Shown: positions 1 to 8,977, counted from the first letter of the stretch. The stretch is 64,000 bases of DNA from Pseudarthrobacter siccitolerans (GCF_030823375.1 NZ_JAUSXB010000001.1:4366417-4430416), one strand, 5' to 3'. A program made the numbers and translations. Notes: generated by a model not told the origin, from the letters alone.

Positions 1-822
1 GTACGGCTGCCTTCAGCGGCACCCGGCACCTATGTGCGGGAAACAGGCAGCGACGTGCGGGCCGGCGAGACCGCTTTGGCAGCGGGTACGTTCCTGGGCC
101 CGGCCCAACTGGGGCTGCTCGCGGCACTGGGCATCCCCGAAGTCACGGTCCATCAGGCCGTGAAAGTCCTGCTGGTCACTACGGGTGACGAGGTGGTGGC
201 CCCCGGCCAGGACCTTCCGCCCGGCAAGATCTATGACTCCAACGGCACCCTGCTCGAAGCTGCGATGAGGCAGGCAGGACTGGAGGTCCGCCGGGCGGAC
301 ATCGTCACGGACAACCCGGACCGGCTTCGCACGCTGCTGAGGGCCGAGGGTGGGGAGGCGGATCTCATCGTCACCACCGGAGGGGTCAGCAAGGGAGCTT
401 ACGAGGTGGTCCGGCAGGCCATGGAGGACCAACCGGTGGAATTCCTGCATGTGGCCATGCAGCCGGGCGGCCCGCAGGGGATCGGAACCTTCGAAGGGCG
501 CCCCTTCCTGGGATTCCCCGGTAACCCGGTCAGCTGCCTGGTGTCCTTTGAAATGTTCCTCCGCCCGGTGCTGGGCAGCCTGCTCGGCACTCCTGTGCCA
601 CGCCTGCCCCTTCGCGCCCGCCTTGGCCAGCCCCTCACGTCACCGGAACATAAGCATCAGGTCCGCCGCGGCACCCTGCAGCCCGACGGAACCGTAGAGC
701 TGCAGGGCGGCGACAGTTCACACCTGATGCATGCGCTCGCGGGCTCCAACGTGCTGGTTCATGTCCCGCAAGGAGTGGCCGCGCTCGCGGCCGGGGCGGA
801 GGTGGAAGTATGGATGCTGTGA
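1..822 (+). CDS. moeA: Molybdopterin molybdenumtransferase MoeA, C-terminal part (5' end outside window)
   Basis: MoeA inserts molybdate into adenylylated molybdopterin in the last step of molybdenum cofactor synthesis, in the cytoplasm. The frame is open from base 1 and 273 residues are visible; family members have about 400-430, so roughly the first third lies upstream. Visible family motifs are TTGDEVV near codon 60, YDSNG soon after, TTGGVSKG near codon 125, MQPGGPQG and FPGNPVS near codon 174. A GTG at 34 is internal, because the residues before it ([11 protein letters not shown]) also match the family. The 3' end overlaps moaC by 13 bases, so the genes are probably translationally coupled. 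The MQPGGP stretch is slightly unlike the more usual MQPGKP. Confidence 0.93.
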   Translation, partial: VRLPSAAPGTYVRETGSDVRAGETALAAGTFLGPAQLGLLAALGIPEVTVHQAVKVLLVTTGDEVVAPGQDLPPGKIYDSNGTLLEAAMRQAGLEVRRADIVTDNPDRLRTLLRAEGGEADLIVTTGGVSKGAYEVVRQAMEDQPVEFLHVAMQPGGPQGIGTFEGRPFLGFPGNPVSCLVSFEMFLRPVLGSLLGTPVPRLPLRARLGQPLTSPEHKHQVRRGTLQPDGTVELQGGDSSHLMHALAGSNVLVHVPQGVAALAAGAEVEVWML

Positions 823-1304
823 ATGCAGAACAATCTCCCGCCGCGCTGACGCACCTGCGCCAGGACGGCAGCGCCCAGATGGTGGACGTCTCCGCCAAAG
901 CCGAGACCACCCGCGAAGCCACCGCCACCGCCACGGTCCACACCACCGCGGAAGTCATGGGCCTGCTCGGCTCCGGCGGACTGCCCAAGGGCGACGCCCT
1001 CGCCGTGGCCCGGGTGGCCGGAATCATGGCCGCCAAAAAGACTCCCGAACTGATCCCGCTCTGCCATCCGCTGCCACTGTCCAAGGTCACTGTGGACTTT
1101 GAACTCGCTCCGGATTCAGTTTCGATCCTGGCCACAGTCAAGACCCGCGGCGTCACCGGCGTTGAGATGGAGGCCCTCACCGCAGCTTCCGTTGCCGCGC
1201 TGAGCGTCTACGACATGATCAAGGCCGTGGACAAACACGCCGTCCTGAACGACATCAAGGTCCTGGCCAAAAGCGGCGGCAAGAGCGGGGACTGGACACT
1301 GTGA
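810..1304 (+). CDS. moaC: Cyclic pyranopterin monophosphate synthase MoaC
   Basis: MoaC converts the MoaA product (3',8-cyclo-GTP) to cyclic pyranopterin monophosphate, an early step of molybdenum cofactor synthesis. The 164 residues are full length for the family. Clear signatures are CHPLPL (residues 85-90), [13 protein letters not shown] (111-123) and IKAVDKH (137-143), where Asp141 corresponds to the catalytic Asp. The C-terminal KSGGKSGDW is also typical. It overlaps moeA upstream and moaB downstream (4 bases), which marks a tight moeA-moaC-moaB-moaE operon. No moaA or moaD is visible in the window. Confidence 0.97.
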   Translation: MDAVNAEQSPAALTHLRQDGSAQMVDVSAKAETTREATATATVHTTAEVMGLLGSGGLPKGDALAVARVAGIMAAKKTPELIPLCHPLPLSKVTVDFELAPDSVSILATVKTRGVTGVEMEALTAASVAALSVYDMIKAVDKHAVLNDIKVLAKSGGKSGDWTL

Positions 1305-1831
1305 GCACCTCAAGCACCCTCAACGCTCCCGAGCCGCACCGCCACGGCGACGTGCAGGGCCGGAAGGCCGGCGTCGTCATCGCCTCCACCCGGGCCGCCG
1401 CGGGCATTTACGACGACGAAACCGGCCCCGTGATCACCGACTGGCTGACCGAACACGGCTTTGACGTGTTCCCGGCCATGGTGGTTCCCGACGGCGAGCC
1501 CGTGGGCGCGGCCATCCGTGCCCTCCTCACCCAGCATCCCGCCGTCGTTATTACCAGCGGCGGAACGGGCCTCAGCCCGGACGACCGCACACCGGACGTC
1601 ACGCTGCCCCTGCTGGACCGCGAAATTCCCGGCATCATGGAAGCGATCCGCAGCGCCGGCGCCGCGAAAACCCCGCTGGCGGTGCTTAGCCGTGGCTACG
1701 CGGGCGCTTCCGGGAACACCTTCATCATCAACCTGCCCGGATCACCCAAGGGAGTCATGGACGGACTGACCGTCCTGGACCCGGTGATCGGGCACCTCTG
1801 CGACCAGCTGGAAGGCGGACATGGGCACTGA
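1301..1831 (+). CDS. moaB: MoaB/Mog-family molybdopterin adenylyltransferase
   Basis: This 176-residue protein belongs to the MoaB/MogA family, which adenylylates molybdopterin before MoeA loads the metal. The hallmark loop [11 protein letters not shown] is at residues 85-95, followed by RTPDVT and LPGSPKG near the C-terminus. The first 20 residues form a polar, poorly conserved extension. It starts with GTG inside the moaC stop region and overlaps moaE by 11 bases. MoaB and MogA cannot be separated by motif alone. Because moeA is a separate gene here, the MogA adenylylation role is the likelier one. Confidence 0.92.
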   Translation: MSTSSTLNAPEPHRHGDVQGRKAGVVIASTRAAAGIYDDETGPVITDWLTEHGFDVFPAMVVPDGEPVGAAIRALLTQHPAVVITSGGTGLSPDDRTPDVTLPLLDREIPGIMEAIRSAGAAKTPLAVLSRGYAGASGNTFIINLPGSPKGVMDGLTVLDPVIGHLCDQLEGGHGH

Positions 1832-2303
1832 AACATCATTCGAGGTGGTCAACGCCGTCCTCAGCGCGGAGCCAATCTCCGTGGACCAGGCCATCGCGGC
1901 GGTGGAGAGCGATGCCGCGGGTGCGGTGGTCAGCTTCAGCGGCGTGGTGCGCAACCACGACGGCGGCAAACCAGTTGAGCGCCTCAGCTACAGTGCGCAC
2001 CCCACGGCCCACCAGGTGATGGCCGACGTCGTTGCCCAGCTGGTCGCTGAACAAACGGCGGCCGGCAGCTCTGCCGGTCAAGGCGGCGGGTCCCCGCAGT
2101 CCGTCCGCATCTGGGCAGCCCACCGGATCGGCATGCTGGAGATCGGGGACCCCGCACTGGTCTGCGCCGTGTCCGCGGCCCACCGGGGCCAAGCCTTTGC
2201 CGTGTGCTCCGAGCTGGTGGACCGGATCAAGGAGCAGGTTCCCATCTGGAAGGAACAGTTCTTTACTGACGGAACGGTGGAATGGGTGGGCGCGGGAAGT
2301 TAG
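1821..2303 (+). CDS. moaE: Molybdopterin synthase large (catalytic) subunit MoaE
   Basis: MoaE, with thiocarboxylated MoaD, adds the two dithiolene sulfurs that make molybdopterin. The 160 residues carry the family core: GAVVSFSGVVRNHDGG, LSYSAHPTAHQVM, the AAHRIGMLEIGD strand, the AAHRGQAF stretch with its conserved Arg, and the lysine-rich KEQVPIWKEQF near the C-terminus. It is the last gene of the molybdenum cofactor cluster. The partner moaD is not next to it and must lie elsewhere. About 95 bases without a gene separate it from dapB. Confidence 0.95.
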   Translation: MGTETSFEVVNAVLSAEPISVDQAIAAVESDAAGAVVSFSGVVRNHDGGKPVERLSYSAHPTAHQVMADVVAQLVAEQTAAGSSAGQGGGSPQSVRIWAAHRIGMLEIGDPALVCAVSAAHRGQAFAVCSELVDRIKEQVPIWKEQFFTDGTVEWVGAGS

Positions 2304-2384
2304 TCCTGCACCTCCCGCCATGAAGAGGGGCCCAGTGCGAGGTAACGCACAGTCCCCGGTTCCTGTGCGGCCTGGGGCCACCGG

Positions 2385-2390
2385 TAGGCT
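2385..2390 (+). promoter_or_regulatory. -10 box of a likely leaderless promoter (dapB)
   Basis: TAGGCT ends exactly 7 bases before the dapB ATG, where a transcript would begin at or next to the start codon. No Shine-Dalgarno sequence precedes the ATG. Confidence 0.55.
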
Positions 2391-2397
2391 TAACGGC

Positions 2398-3168
2398 ATG
2401 ACCGAACAACTCTCTGCTCCCATGCCCGTTGCCGTGCTGGGCGCGAACGGGCGCATGGGCGCCGAAGCCGTAAAAGCCGTCGAAGCCGCGCCGGACATGA
2501 AGCTCGTCGCGGCCCTGGGCCGGGGTGACTCGTTGGACCAGGTCACTGCAGCAGGTGCACGCTTTGTGGTGGACCTGACGGTCCCCGAAAGCACCGAAGC
2601 GAACGTCCGTTTCGCCGTCGAACACGGCATCCACGCTGTTGTGGGCACCACCGGCTGGGACAGCGCGCGCCTGTCCGCTCTTGAGGACCTGTTGGCTGGC
2701 CGGCCCGAAACCGGTGTCCTGATCGCCCCCAATTTTGCCCTTGGCTCGGTCCTTGCCTCAGCTTTCGCCGCGAAGGCAGCCAAGTACTTTGAGTCGGTGG
2801 AGATCATCGAACTGCACCACCCGGACAAGGTGGACGCGCCGTCCGGGACCGCCGTCCGCACGGCACAGCTGATCGCGGCCGAACGCGCCGCCGCGCAGGT
2901 CCCGCCGAGCCCCGATGCCACCACCAGCGAACTCGCCGGTGCCCGCGGCTGTGAGGTGGACGGCGTGCGTGTCCACAGCGTGCGCCTCCGTGGCCTCGTG
3001 GCCCACCAGGAAGTCCTCCTTGGCAGCGCCGGCGAGCAGCTGACGCTCCGCCACGATTCCTTTGACCGTGCCTCCTTTATGCCCGGCGTTCTCCTTGGCC
3101 TGCGCAATGTGGCCGGCCACCCCGGACTCACGGTGGGCCTGGACGGCTACCTGGACCTGGGGCTGTAG
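2398..3168 (+). CDS. dapB: 4-hydroxy-tetrahydrodipicolinate reductase DapB
   Basis: DapB reduces the DapA product with NAD(P)H in the diaminopimelate/lysine pathway that supplies peptidoglycan cross-links. The 256-residue chain has the nucleotide-binding loop GANGRMG (15-21), GTTGWD (83-88) and the diagnostic ELHHPDKVDAPSGTA (138-152) with the catalytic His pair and Lys. I chose the ATG at 2398: the reading frame stays open upstream, but that stretch overlaps moaE and lacks family similarity. A TAGGCT hexamer 7 bases upstream suggests a leaderless message. dapA and dapF lie elsewhere in the window, so the pathway is not one operon. Confidence 0.96.
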   Translation: MTEQLSAPMPVAVLGANGRMGAEAVKAVEAAPDMKLVAALGRGDSLDQVTAAGARFVVDLTVPESTEANVRFAVEHGIHAVVGTTGWDSARLSALEDLLAGRPETGVLIAPNFALGSVLASAFAAKAAKYFESVEIIELHHPDKVDAPSGTAVRTAQLIAAERAAAQVPPSPDATTSELAGARGCEVDGVRVHSVRLRGLVAHQEVLLGSAGEQLTLRHDSFDRASFMPGVLLGLRNVAGHPGLTVGLDGYLDLGL

Positions 3169-3171
3169 GCC

Positions 3172-3651
3172 ATGGCAGGACTTGCAGCTGCCTTTCGGAA
3201 AAACCGCACCAAGATCTGGGTCGGCGCCGTCACGCTCCTCCTGGTCTTCTACCTGGTGGTGTCCTTCCAGCGTTCGGTCCTGCTGCTGACGGACAGCAAT
3301 CCTGCAGCCGTGGCCATCGGGGCGGCGTACCTGGTGCTGCCCGTCATCGGTGCCTGGGCGCTGGTCCGCGAACTGATGTTTGGCGCCCGCACCGAACAGA
3401 TGGCCAAAGTCCTCGAAGCCGAAGGCGGGCTTCCCGTGGACGAACTCCCCAGGACGCCCGCCGGCCGGATCGTCCGGTCGGCAGCTGACGCCGAATTCGA
3501 GAAGTACCGGGCCGAGGCCGAAGCAGCTCCTGGGGACTGGCGCTCCTGGTTCCGGCTAAGCTGCGCCTACGACGCCGCCGGCGACCGCAAACGCGCCCGC
3601 GCCTCCATGCGTGACGCCGTCAAGCTCTTCCGGGGCAACGTTCCGGCTTAG
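3172..3651 (+). CDS. Small membrane protein with C-terminal tetratricopeptide-like helices
   Basis: This 159-residue protein starts 3 bases after the dapB stop and is probably cotranscribed with it. Hydrophobic spans at about residues 15-32 and 47-64 suggest two membrane helices. The cytoplasmic tail contains a TPR-like pattern (GDWRSWFRLSCAYDAAGDRK) in its last 50 residues, a fold used for protein contacts. I do not recognise a defined function; conserved membrane proteins of this type are common next to dapB in actinobacteria. Its last 4 bases overlap the convergent acyltransferase gene. Confidence 0.75.
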   Translation: MAGLAAAFRKNRTKIWVGAVTLLLVFYLVVSFQRSVLLLTDSNPAAVAIGAAYLVLPVIGAWALVRELMFGARTEQMAKVLEAEGGLPVDELPRTPAGRIVRSAADAEFEKYRAEAEAAPGDWRSWFRLSCAYDAAGDRKRARASMRDAVKLFRGNVPA

Positions 3652-4883
3652 CGGACGGCTTTTATCCCGCCCCGCCCCACCTGGTTCGCGGCGTGCCCCA
3701 CCCATTCCAGCGGCCCGCGCCACTTCAGCAGCACAAACACCATGCCCACGATCACCGCGCTGGCGGCCTGGGCAAAGTACATGGCCTCCTCGGTCCAGCC
3801 GGCCGGGAGGGGTTTCAGGTAGAACGCCGAAACCACCCAGACGTGGACGGAGTACAGGGTCAGCGTCATGGCGCCGGCGCCGCGCAACGGCAGCAGCAGG
3901 TCCAAAGCGACCCACTCGGCCAGCCTGCCCAGCAGCAGGAACGCCCCAATCACGGCCGCGGCCACCGCCGACGTATGCAGCAGGTCCAAGGTTGTGGCCG
4001 AATGGGGTGCAGCGGATGCCAGCCACCACCAGGAACCCTCCTGCGGAATGCCCGTGAGGTTGACCTGCAGAACACTGCCCAGCGGATAGCCGGGGGAGTT
4101 CAGCACCTTCTCCAGCGCCGCGCGGCCGCCCCAGTCCTCCATGGCCGCGGTGCCCAGGGCCTTGGCCAGGACTGCCGCGGTGGTGCCGCCAATCAACAGC
4201 GTCCAAGGCACCAGCGCCTTGTTCAGCATCAGGCGGCCGACGACGAGCCCCACCAGGAGGTAAGACAGCCACTGGAAGACGGGGTAGTAGCCCGTGAAAA
4301 AGACGTCGGCCAAAAGCCGGCCGGGTGTGGACAGATCCTCCCACGAAGGGTTGTGCCCCAGTTTGAGCGGCGGGTTCGCCGCAAGCAGCCACGGACGCAG
4401 GAGGTACGCCAATACCGGAGACACCAGGATCCAACCAGCGGCCCAAGCGCAGAGGGCCTTCAGGCGCAGGCCCAGGAACGGCAGGATGCACAGGAACAGC
4501 ACTGCGTAGTGGACCAGGATGATGGCCACGTTCACTTCCAGGCCGCCGAGGCTGAGTCCGACGGCGGCAATCACCAGGGCTCGCAGGGCCACACCCCGCC
4601 GGGCACCGGACAGTTCACGACCCGCCAGCGGCTTGTGCTTTCCAGTGGACAAAGCAAGGCCTACGCCCGCCAGGACCGCGAACAGCGCGGCGGCCCTGCC
4701 CGAAAAAACCAGGCCCACCCATGTTGGGGTGAGGCTGGCGTTCGCCTCGAAAGTAGGAAGCAGGTGGGTGGCCATCATGCCCACCAATGCCAGCCCACGG
4801 GCTGCGTCGATACCGTACAGGCGCGCCGGAAGCGACCGGCCGGGAGACGTCCTGGTGGAAGCGGCGGCATTACGGGAGGTCAT
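3648..4883 (-). CDS. Multi-pass membrane acyltransferase-like protein (HGSNAT/DUF418-type)
   Basis: The 411 residues form about ten hydrophobic spans. The start of the first, GIDAARGLALVGMMATH (about residues 24-40), is the signature of membrane acetyltransferase-like proteins grouped as heparan-alpha-glucosaminide N-acetyltransferase or DUF418 families. A C-terminal block with LYSVHVWV also fits. These proteins are thought to move acetyl groups onto envelope sugars, but substrates are mostly unknown, so the role is inferred from family only. It is transcribed toward the dapB unit and away from the SOS-linked gene at 4969. No convincing ribosome site precedes the ATG. Confidence 0.75.
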   Translation of the reverse strand: MTSRNAAASTRTSPGRSLPARLYGIDAARGLALVGMMATHLLPTFEANASLTPTWVGLVFSGRAAALFAVLAGVGLALSTGKHKPLAGRELSGARRGVALRALVIAAVGLSLGGLEVNVAIILVHYAVLFLCILPFLGLRLKALCAWAAGWILVSPVLAYLLRPWLLAANPPLKLGHNPSWEDLSTPGRLLADVFFTGYYPVFQWLSYLLVGLVVGRLMLNKALVPWTLLIGGTTAAVLAKALGTAAMEDWGGRAALEKVLNSPGYPLGSVLQVNLTGIPQEGSWWWLASAAPHSATTLDLLHTSAVAAAVIGAFLLLGRLAEWVALDLLLPLRGAGAMTLTLYSVHVWVVSAFYLKPLPAGWTEEAMYFAQAASAVIVGMVFVLLKWRGPLEWVGHAANQVGRGGIKAVR

Positions 4884-4939
4884 GCCCAGATCGTCTCACA
4901 CCCGGCTGTGCCTGCCCTGTCAACCAAATCCCCTTGTAT

Positions 4940-4955
4940 TCGAATATATGTTCGA
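4940..4955. promoter_or_regulatory. LexA-type SOS box
   Basis: TCGAATATATGTTCGA is a near-perfect palindrome of the actinobacterial/Gram-positive LexA operator type (CGAACatnnGTTCG). It lies just upstream of the -10 box of the gene at 4969 and 57 bases from the divergent acyltransferase start. Confidence 0.8.
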
Positions 4956-4956
4956 A

Positions 4957-4962
4957 TAAGAT
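4957..4962 (+). promoter_or_regulatory. -10 box of a likely leaderless promoter
   Basis: TAAGAT ends 6 bases before the ATG at 4969. The LexA box sits directly upstream, where a bound repressor would block RNA polymerase. Confidence 0.6.
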
Positions 4963-4968
4963 GAACCC

Positions 4969-5310
4969 ATGCAGATGCCATCAACCGGAGTCCCCTCCGG
5001 AGCCCCAGCCAACGAATCCCGTCATGACGGGCCGCTGAAGGCCATGAGCCCTGGGGTGGTTGATTACCTCTTCCGCCAGCTGGTGACAGGAAAGACTCCC
5101 GAGGATATCCAGTGGGAACAGGAAGGCATCAGCCTGTCCGCCCAGCCGGAGGGGGCTGAACTTGCCCGGCGGCTGGCCGAGACGGACATCGACGCCCTGA
5201 CGCCCGTAGAACTGTTCCACTACGTCCGGGCCGCCCAGCGCCTGGCCGCGTGGGCAGAAGGGCTTCGCCAAACAGCGGTGGCCAGGTATTGCCACCCCGG
5301 GCCTGTCTAG
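4969..5310 (+). CDS. Short SOS-controlled protein resembling the DUF222/13E12 N-terminus
   Basis: This 113-residue protein contains ALTPVELFHYVRAAQRLAAW (about 76-95), which resembles the start of the DUF222 domain found in actinobacterial 13E12-repeat HNH endonuclease genes. Those proteins are normally several hundred residues, so this is either a truncated copy that lost its HNH part or an independent small protein. The stop codon is 140 bases before the next gene and I see no HNH motif after it. The promoter is overlapped by a clear LexA box. That fits known LexA control of 13E12-family genes in Mycobacterium tuberculosis. Family assignment is tentative; the gene and its SOS control are better supported. 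Confidence 0.6.
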   Translation: MQMPSTGVPSGAPANESRHDGPLKAMSPGVVDYLFRQLVTGKTPEDIQWEQEGISLSAQPEGAELARRLAETDIDALTPVELFHYVRAAQRLAAWAEGLRQTAVARYCHPGPV

Positions 5311-5438
5311 CCGCAGCGCGGAGCAGCCCCAGCAGGAGAAAAGGGCCGCAGCGCAACAGAGGTGCGGGGCAGGGGGAGCGCCCACGGGTCAGAGGGGTGC
5401 CCGGCAGGACACGCAGGCATAGCCAGCACCACGGTGCC

Positions 5439-5444
5439 TAGGAT
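5439..5444 (+). promoter_or_regulatory. -10 box of a likely leaderless promoter (nitrilase-family gene)
   Basis: TAGGAT ends 6 bases before the GTG start at 5451. The GGAGG between them is only 1 base from the GTG, too close for ribosome binding. Confidence 0.6.
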
Positions 5445-5450
5445 GGAGGC

Positions 5451-6200
5451 GTGTCAGACACCCTTCCTGTCTCCGTCATTCAGTACCGGCCGCTCGACGG
5501 AGGCGTCCCGGCCAACGTTGACGAGCACGTACGCCTTATCGAGGACGCCGATGACCACGGCGCGCGCCTGGTGCTCTTCCCGGAACTCTCCCTGACCGGC
5601 TATCGGCTGGATCTGCTCGAAAGCCCTGACTCCTGGCTGGTGCCGGGGGACGAACGACTGGGGGATATCCGTGAGATCTGCCGCAGGACGGGGATCACCG
5701 CAGTTCTAGGGGCAGCCCTTCGCGAAGCCGATGGCACGCCCCGGCTGGCATCAGTTGCTGTTCATCCGGATGGCAGCACCGAGGCGGCCTTCAAGACGCA
5801 CCTGCATGGGCCGGAGCGCGAACTCTTCACGGCGGGGGAGGGGCCAACCCTCATCCGGGTGGATGGGTGGCACGTTGCGCTGGCGCTCTGCCTGGACACG
5901 TCCGTGCCCGGGCATGCCGGGGACGCCGCTGCCGCCGGAGCCGACCTTTATTGCGTCTCCGCGCTCTACACCAAAGACGAGGACCACCGGCTGGCACTCC
6001 ATTTGGGTGCCCGCGCCATGGACAACCGGATGTTCACGGCGCTCGCCAACCTCGGCGGCAGCAGCCCGTTGGGCGAATCGTGCGGCCTGAGCGGCTTCTG
6101 GGGGCCGGACGGCTTTCCCTTGAAGCAGGCGGCGGGGACCGGCACGGAAGTCGTTTCGTCCGTCCTGCAGCGGAGCCGCCTCGAAAAGTTCCGGCAGTAG
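5451..6200 (+). CDS. Carbon-nitrogen hydrolase (nitrilase superfamily)
   Basis: The 249-residue protein shows the complete nitrilase-superfamily catalytic triad: Glu45 in LFPELSLTGY, Lys115 in AAFKTHLHG and Cys147 in ALCLDTSVPG. Such enzymes split or form amide bonds in small molecules; the substrate cannot be read from the sequence. A length near 250 and no extra domain argue for a free-standing omega-amidase- or deaminated-glutathione-amidase-like enzyme rather than an NAD synthetase domain. The GTG start is fixed by the -10 box 6 bases upstream. It is followed by dapA with its own promoter, so they are probably separate units. Confidence 0.85.
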   Translation: MSDTLPVSVIQYRPLDGGVPANVDEHVRLIEDADDHGARLVLFPELSLTGYRLDLLESPDSWLVPGDERLGDIREICRRTGITAVLGAALREADGTPRLASVAVHPDGSTEAAFKTHLHGPERELFTAGEGPTLIRVDGWHVALALCLDTSVPGHAGDAAAAGADLYCVSALYTKDEDHRLALHLGARAMDNRMFTALANLGGSSPLGESCGLSGFWGPDGFPLKQAAGTGTEVVSSVLQRSRLEKFRQ

Positions 6201-6257
6201 ATTCCGGAAGTAAAAAATCGAGCCGGGAACCGGCAGCGCCGCGCCGGAAACCCCTAT

Positions 6258-6285
6258 TTGACGTTCATCACGCCCGCCCTATTGT
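6258..6285 (+). promoter_or_regulatory. Probable housekeeping promoter of dapA
   Basis: TTGACG (6258-6263), a 16-base spacer and TATTGT (6280-6285) form a reasonable sigma-70-type promoter. The start site would be near 6292, about 28 bases before the dapA ATG. Confidence 0.5.
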
Positions 6286-6319
6286 CCTAACCAGCCACGG
6301 ACAGGGTAACGTTTTTTCC

Positions 6320-7228
6320 ATGGCTGACACTTCCGCGCACATCCCTGCCCTCGGTACCCTCCTGACCGCCATGGTCACGCCGTTCGCCAAGGACGGTTCA
6401 GTGGACTACCAGCAGGCGGCGGAACTGGCCACCAAACTCGTGGACGACGGCTGCGACGGCCTGGTGGTCACTGGAACCACCGGCGAAACCTCCACCCTCA
6501 CCGACGAAGAGAACCTCGGCATGTTCCGCGCCGTCAAGGAAGCCGTCGGCGGCCGCGCCGCCATCATCGCCGGTACCGGCACCAACGACACCGCGCACTC
6601 CGTGCACCTCTCCCAGCAGGCCGCAGCCCTCGGCGTCGACGGCATCCTGCTCGTGACCCCCTATTACAACAAGCCGAGCCAGTCCGGCCTCCGGGCGCAC
6701 TTCGAGACCATCGCCTCTGCCGCTGACGTGCCCGTGATGCTCTACGATATTCCCGGCCGTTCCTCCATCGCCATCGAACCGGAAACCATGATCCGGCTGG
6801 CGCAGCACCCCAACATCGTTGCGGTGAAGGACGCCAAGGCGGACTTCGTTGCGGCCACCCGCGTGATGAGCGAGACGGACCTGCTCTTCTACTCGGGCGA
6901 CGACGGACTGACCCTGCCCTGGATGGCATTGGGCGCCGTCGGCCTCGTCGGCGTCACCACGCACGTGGCCACCCGCCGCTTCCGCGAACTTATCGACGCT
7001 GTCAACGCCAACGACCTCGGCACCGCACGCAAGATCAACTTCGAGCTCCAGCCGGTGGTCCGGGCCACCATGACCCGGGTCCAGGGGGCTGTTGCAGCCA
7101 AACAGATTCTTAAATGGCAGGGAGTCCTGCCCAACTCGATTGTCCGTTTGCCCCTCGTGGAGCCGGACGAAGCCGAGATCGAAACCATCCGCGGGGATTT
7201 GGCGGAAGCGGGGCTGGTCTTTTCCTGA
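6320..7228 (+). CDS. dapA: 4-hydroxy-tetrahydrodipicolinate synthase DapA
   Basis: DapA condenses pyruvate with aspartate semialdehyde, the first committed step of lysine and diaminopimelate synthesis. The 302 residues carry GTTGE (52-56), YYNKPSQ (115-121), LYDIPGR (141-147) with the proton-relay Tyr, and VAVKDAK with Schiff-base Lys170. The ATG at 6320 is preferred because the open frame before it overlaps the nitrilase gene and lacks similarity. rnj follows after 42 bases in the same direction; a dapA-rnj pairing is common in actinobacteria. Confidence 0.97.
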   Translation: MADTSAHIPALGTLLTAMVTPFAKDGSVDYQQAAELATKLVDDGCDGLVVTGTTGETSTLTDEENLGMFRAVKEAVGGRAAIIAGTGTNDTAHSVHLSQQAAALGVDGILLVTPYYNKPSQSGLRAHFETIASAADVPVMLYDIPGRSSIAIEPETMIRLAQHPNIVAVKDAKADFVAATRVMSETDLLFYSGDDGLTLPWMALGAVGLVGVTTHVATRRFRELIDAVNANDLGTARKINFELQPVVRATMTRVQGAVAAKQILKWQGVLPNSIVRLPLVEPDEAEIETIRGDLAEAGLVFS

Positions 7229-7270
7229 GGGCTGAGACCGGCACCCCTGCCGCCTGGAAAGTAGTGCAAT

Positions 7271-8962
7271 ATGACCCAAATCGCCCTGACCGGCCTCGTC
7301 ACCCCGCCCCGCCTGCCGAACGGCACGCTGCGGATCGTCCCGCTTGGCGGACTGGGGGAGATCGGCCGGAACATGGCCGTGTTCGAAATCGACGGCAAAC
7401 TGCTGATCGTCGACTGCGGTGTCCTCTTCCCGGAGGAAACCCAGCCCGGCGTTGACCTGATCCTCCCGGATTTCTCGTACATCGAGGACCGGCTGGATGA
7501 TGTTGTAGCCGTCGTCCTCACCCACGGCCACGAGGACCACATCGGTGCTGTCCCGTACCTGCTGCGCCTGCGCAACGACATCCCGCTGGTGGGCTCGCAG
7601 CTGACCCTTGCCCTGATTGAGGCCAAGCTGCAGGAGCACCGCATCCGGCCCTACACCCTCACGGTTGAAGAGGGCCAGGTAGAGAAGTTCGGCCCCTTCG
7701 AGTGCGAATTCGTGGCCGTCAACCACTCGATTCCTGACGCCTTGGCCGTCTTCATCCGCACTGCAGGCGGCACTGTCCTGCACACCGGCGACTTCAAGAT
7801 GGACCAGCTTCCGCTCGATGGCCGGATCACTGACCTCCGGCACTTCGCGAAGCTCGGCGAAGAGGGCGTTGACCTCTTTATGTCGGACTCCACCAACGCG
7901 GACGTCCCGGGATTCACCACCGCGGAAAAGGAGATCGGCCCGACCCTGGAGCGGCTGTTCGGCCAGGCCACGAAGCGCATCATCGTGGCGTCCTTCTCCT
8001 CGCACGTCCACCGCGTCCAGCAGGTCCTGGACGCTGCCGCCAAGCACAACCGCAAAGTGGCTTTCGTTGGCCGCTCCATGGTCCGGAACATGGCCATCGC
8101 GGAGAAGCTGGGTTACCTGGATGTTCCGCCCGGCCTGATCGTGGACATCAAGAACATCGACAACCTGCCGGACAACCGCGTGGTCCTGATGTCCACCGGT
8201 TCCCAGGGGGAGCCGATGGCGGCGTTGTCCCGGATGGCCAACGGCGACCACCGCGTGGTGGTGGGCGACGGCGATACCGTGATCCTGGCGTCCAGCCTCA
8301 TCCCCGGAAACGAAAACGCAGTCTTCCGCATCATCAACGGCCTGCTGAAACTCGGGGCCGACGTCATCCACAAGGGCAACGCCAAGGTCCACGTCTCCGG
8401 CCACGCCGCGGCCGGCGAACTCCTCTACTGCTACAACATCCTTGAGCCCCTCAACGCCATGCCCGTGCACGGCGAGACCCGGCACCTGATCGCCAACGGC
8501 AAGATCGCCATCGAGTCCGGTGTCCCGGAAGCCAGCGTGATCCTCGCAGACAACGGTACCGTGATCGACCTGAAGGACCACCGCGCCGACGTGGTGGGAC
8601 AGGTTGAAGTGGGCTTCGTCTACGTGGACGGGTCCAGCGTGGGCGAAATTACCGACGCCGACCTCAAGGACCGCCGCATCCTCGGCGACGAGGGCTTTAT
8701 CTCCATCATCACGGTCATCAACCGGACCACCGGCAAGGTTGTCTCCGGTCCGGAAATCCACGCACGCGGCGTGGCCGAGGACGATTCTGTCTTTGATGAC
8801 ATCATCCCCAAGATCAATGCAGCGCTGGAAGAAGCAGTGCTGAACCACGCGGACCACACCAGCCACCAGCTCCAGCAGGTTGTGCGCCGGGTGGTCGGCA
8901 CCTGGGTCAACCGCAAGCTCCGCCGCAAGCCGATGATCATCCCCGTGGTCCTCGAGGCTTAA
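7271..8962 (+). CDS. rnj: Ribonuclease J
   Basis: RNase J is a metallo-beta-lactamase-fold enzyme with 5'-3' exonuclease and endonuclease activity that matures and degrades RNA. The 563 residues are full length. Metal ligands are visible in THGHEDHIG (about 84-92), HTGDFKMD and SDSTNAD, and the beta-CASP region contains VGRSM and STGSQGEPM. The HGETRH motif follows in the C-terminal half. Only one copy is present in the window. A strong inverted repeat follows the stop (8978-9021). Confidence 0.96.
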   Translation: MTQIALTGLVTPPRLPNGTLRIVPLGGLGEIGRNMAVFEIDGKLLIVDCGVLFPEETQPGVDLILPDFSYIEDRLDDVVAVVLTHGHEDHIGAVPYLLRLRNDIPLVGSQLTLALIEAKLQEHRIRPYTLTVEEGQVEKFGPFECEFVAVNHSIPDALAVFIRTAGGTVLHTGDFKMDQLPLDGRITDLRHFAKLGEEGVDLFMSDSTNADVPGFTTAEKEIGPTLERLFGQATKRIIVASFSSHVHRVQQVLDAAAKHNRKVAFVGRSMVRNMAIAEKLGYLDVPPGLIVDIKNIDNLPDNRVVLMSTGSQGEPMAALSRMANGDHRVVVGDGDTVILASSLIPGNENAVFRIINGLLKLGADVIHKGNAKVHVSGHAAAGELLYCYNILEPLNAMPVHGETRHLIANGKIAIESGVPEASVILADNGTVIDLKDHRADVVGQVEVGFVYVDGSSVGEITDADLKDRRILGDEGFISIITVINRTTGKVVSGPEIHARGVAEDDSVFDDIIPKINAALEEAVLNHADHTSHQLQQVVRRVVGTWVNRKLRRKPMIIPVVLEA

Positions 8963-8977
8963 CAGGTCCCGCACCGG

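Noticed and set aside
6398..8974. 858-codon open frame on the minus strand over dapA-rnj
   Set aside because: It is antisense to two clearly identified genes and rich in His/Asp/Gly/Val as expected from reverse-reading GC-rich codons. No protein motif is visible.
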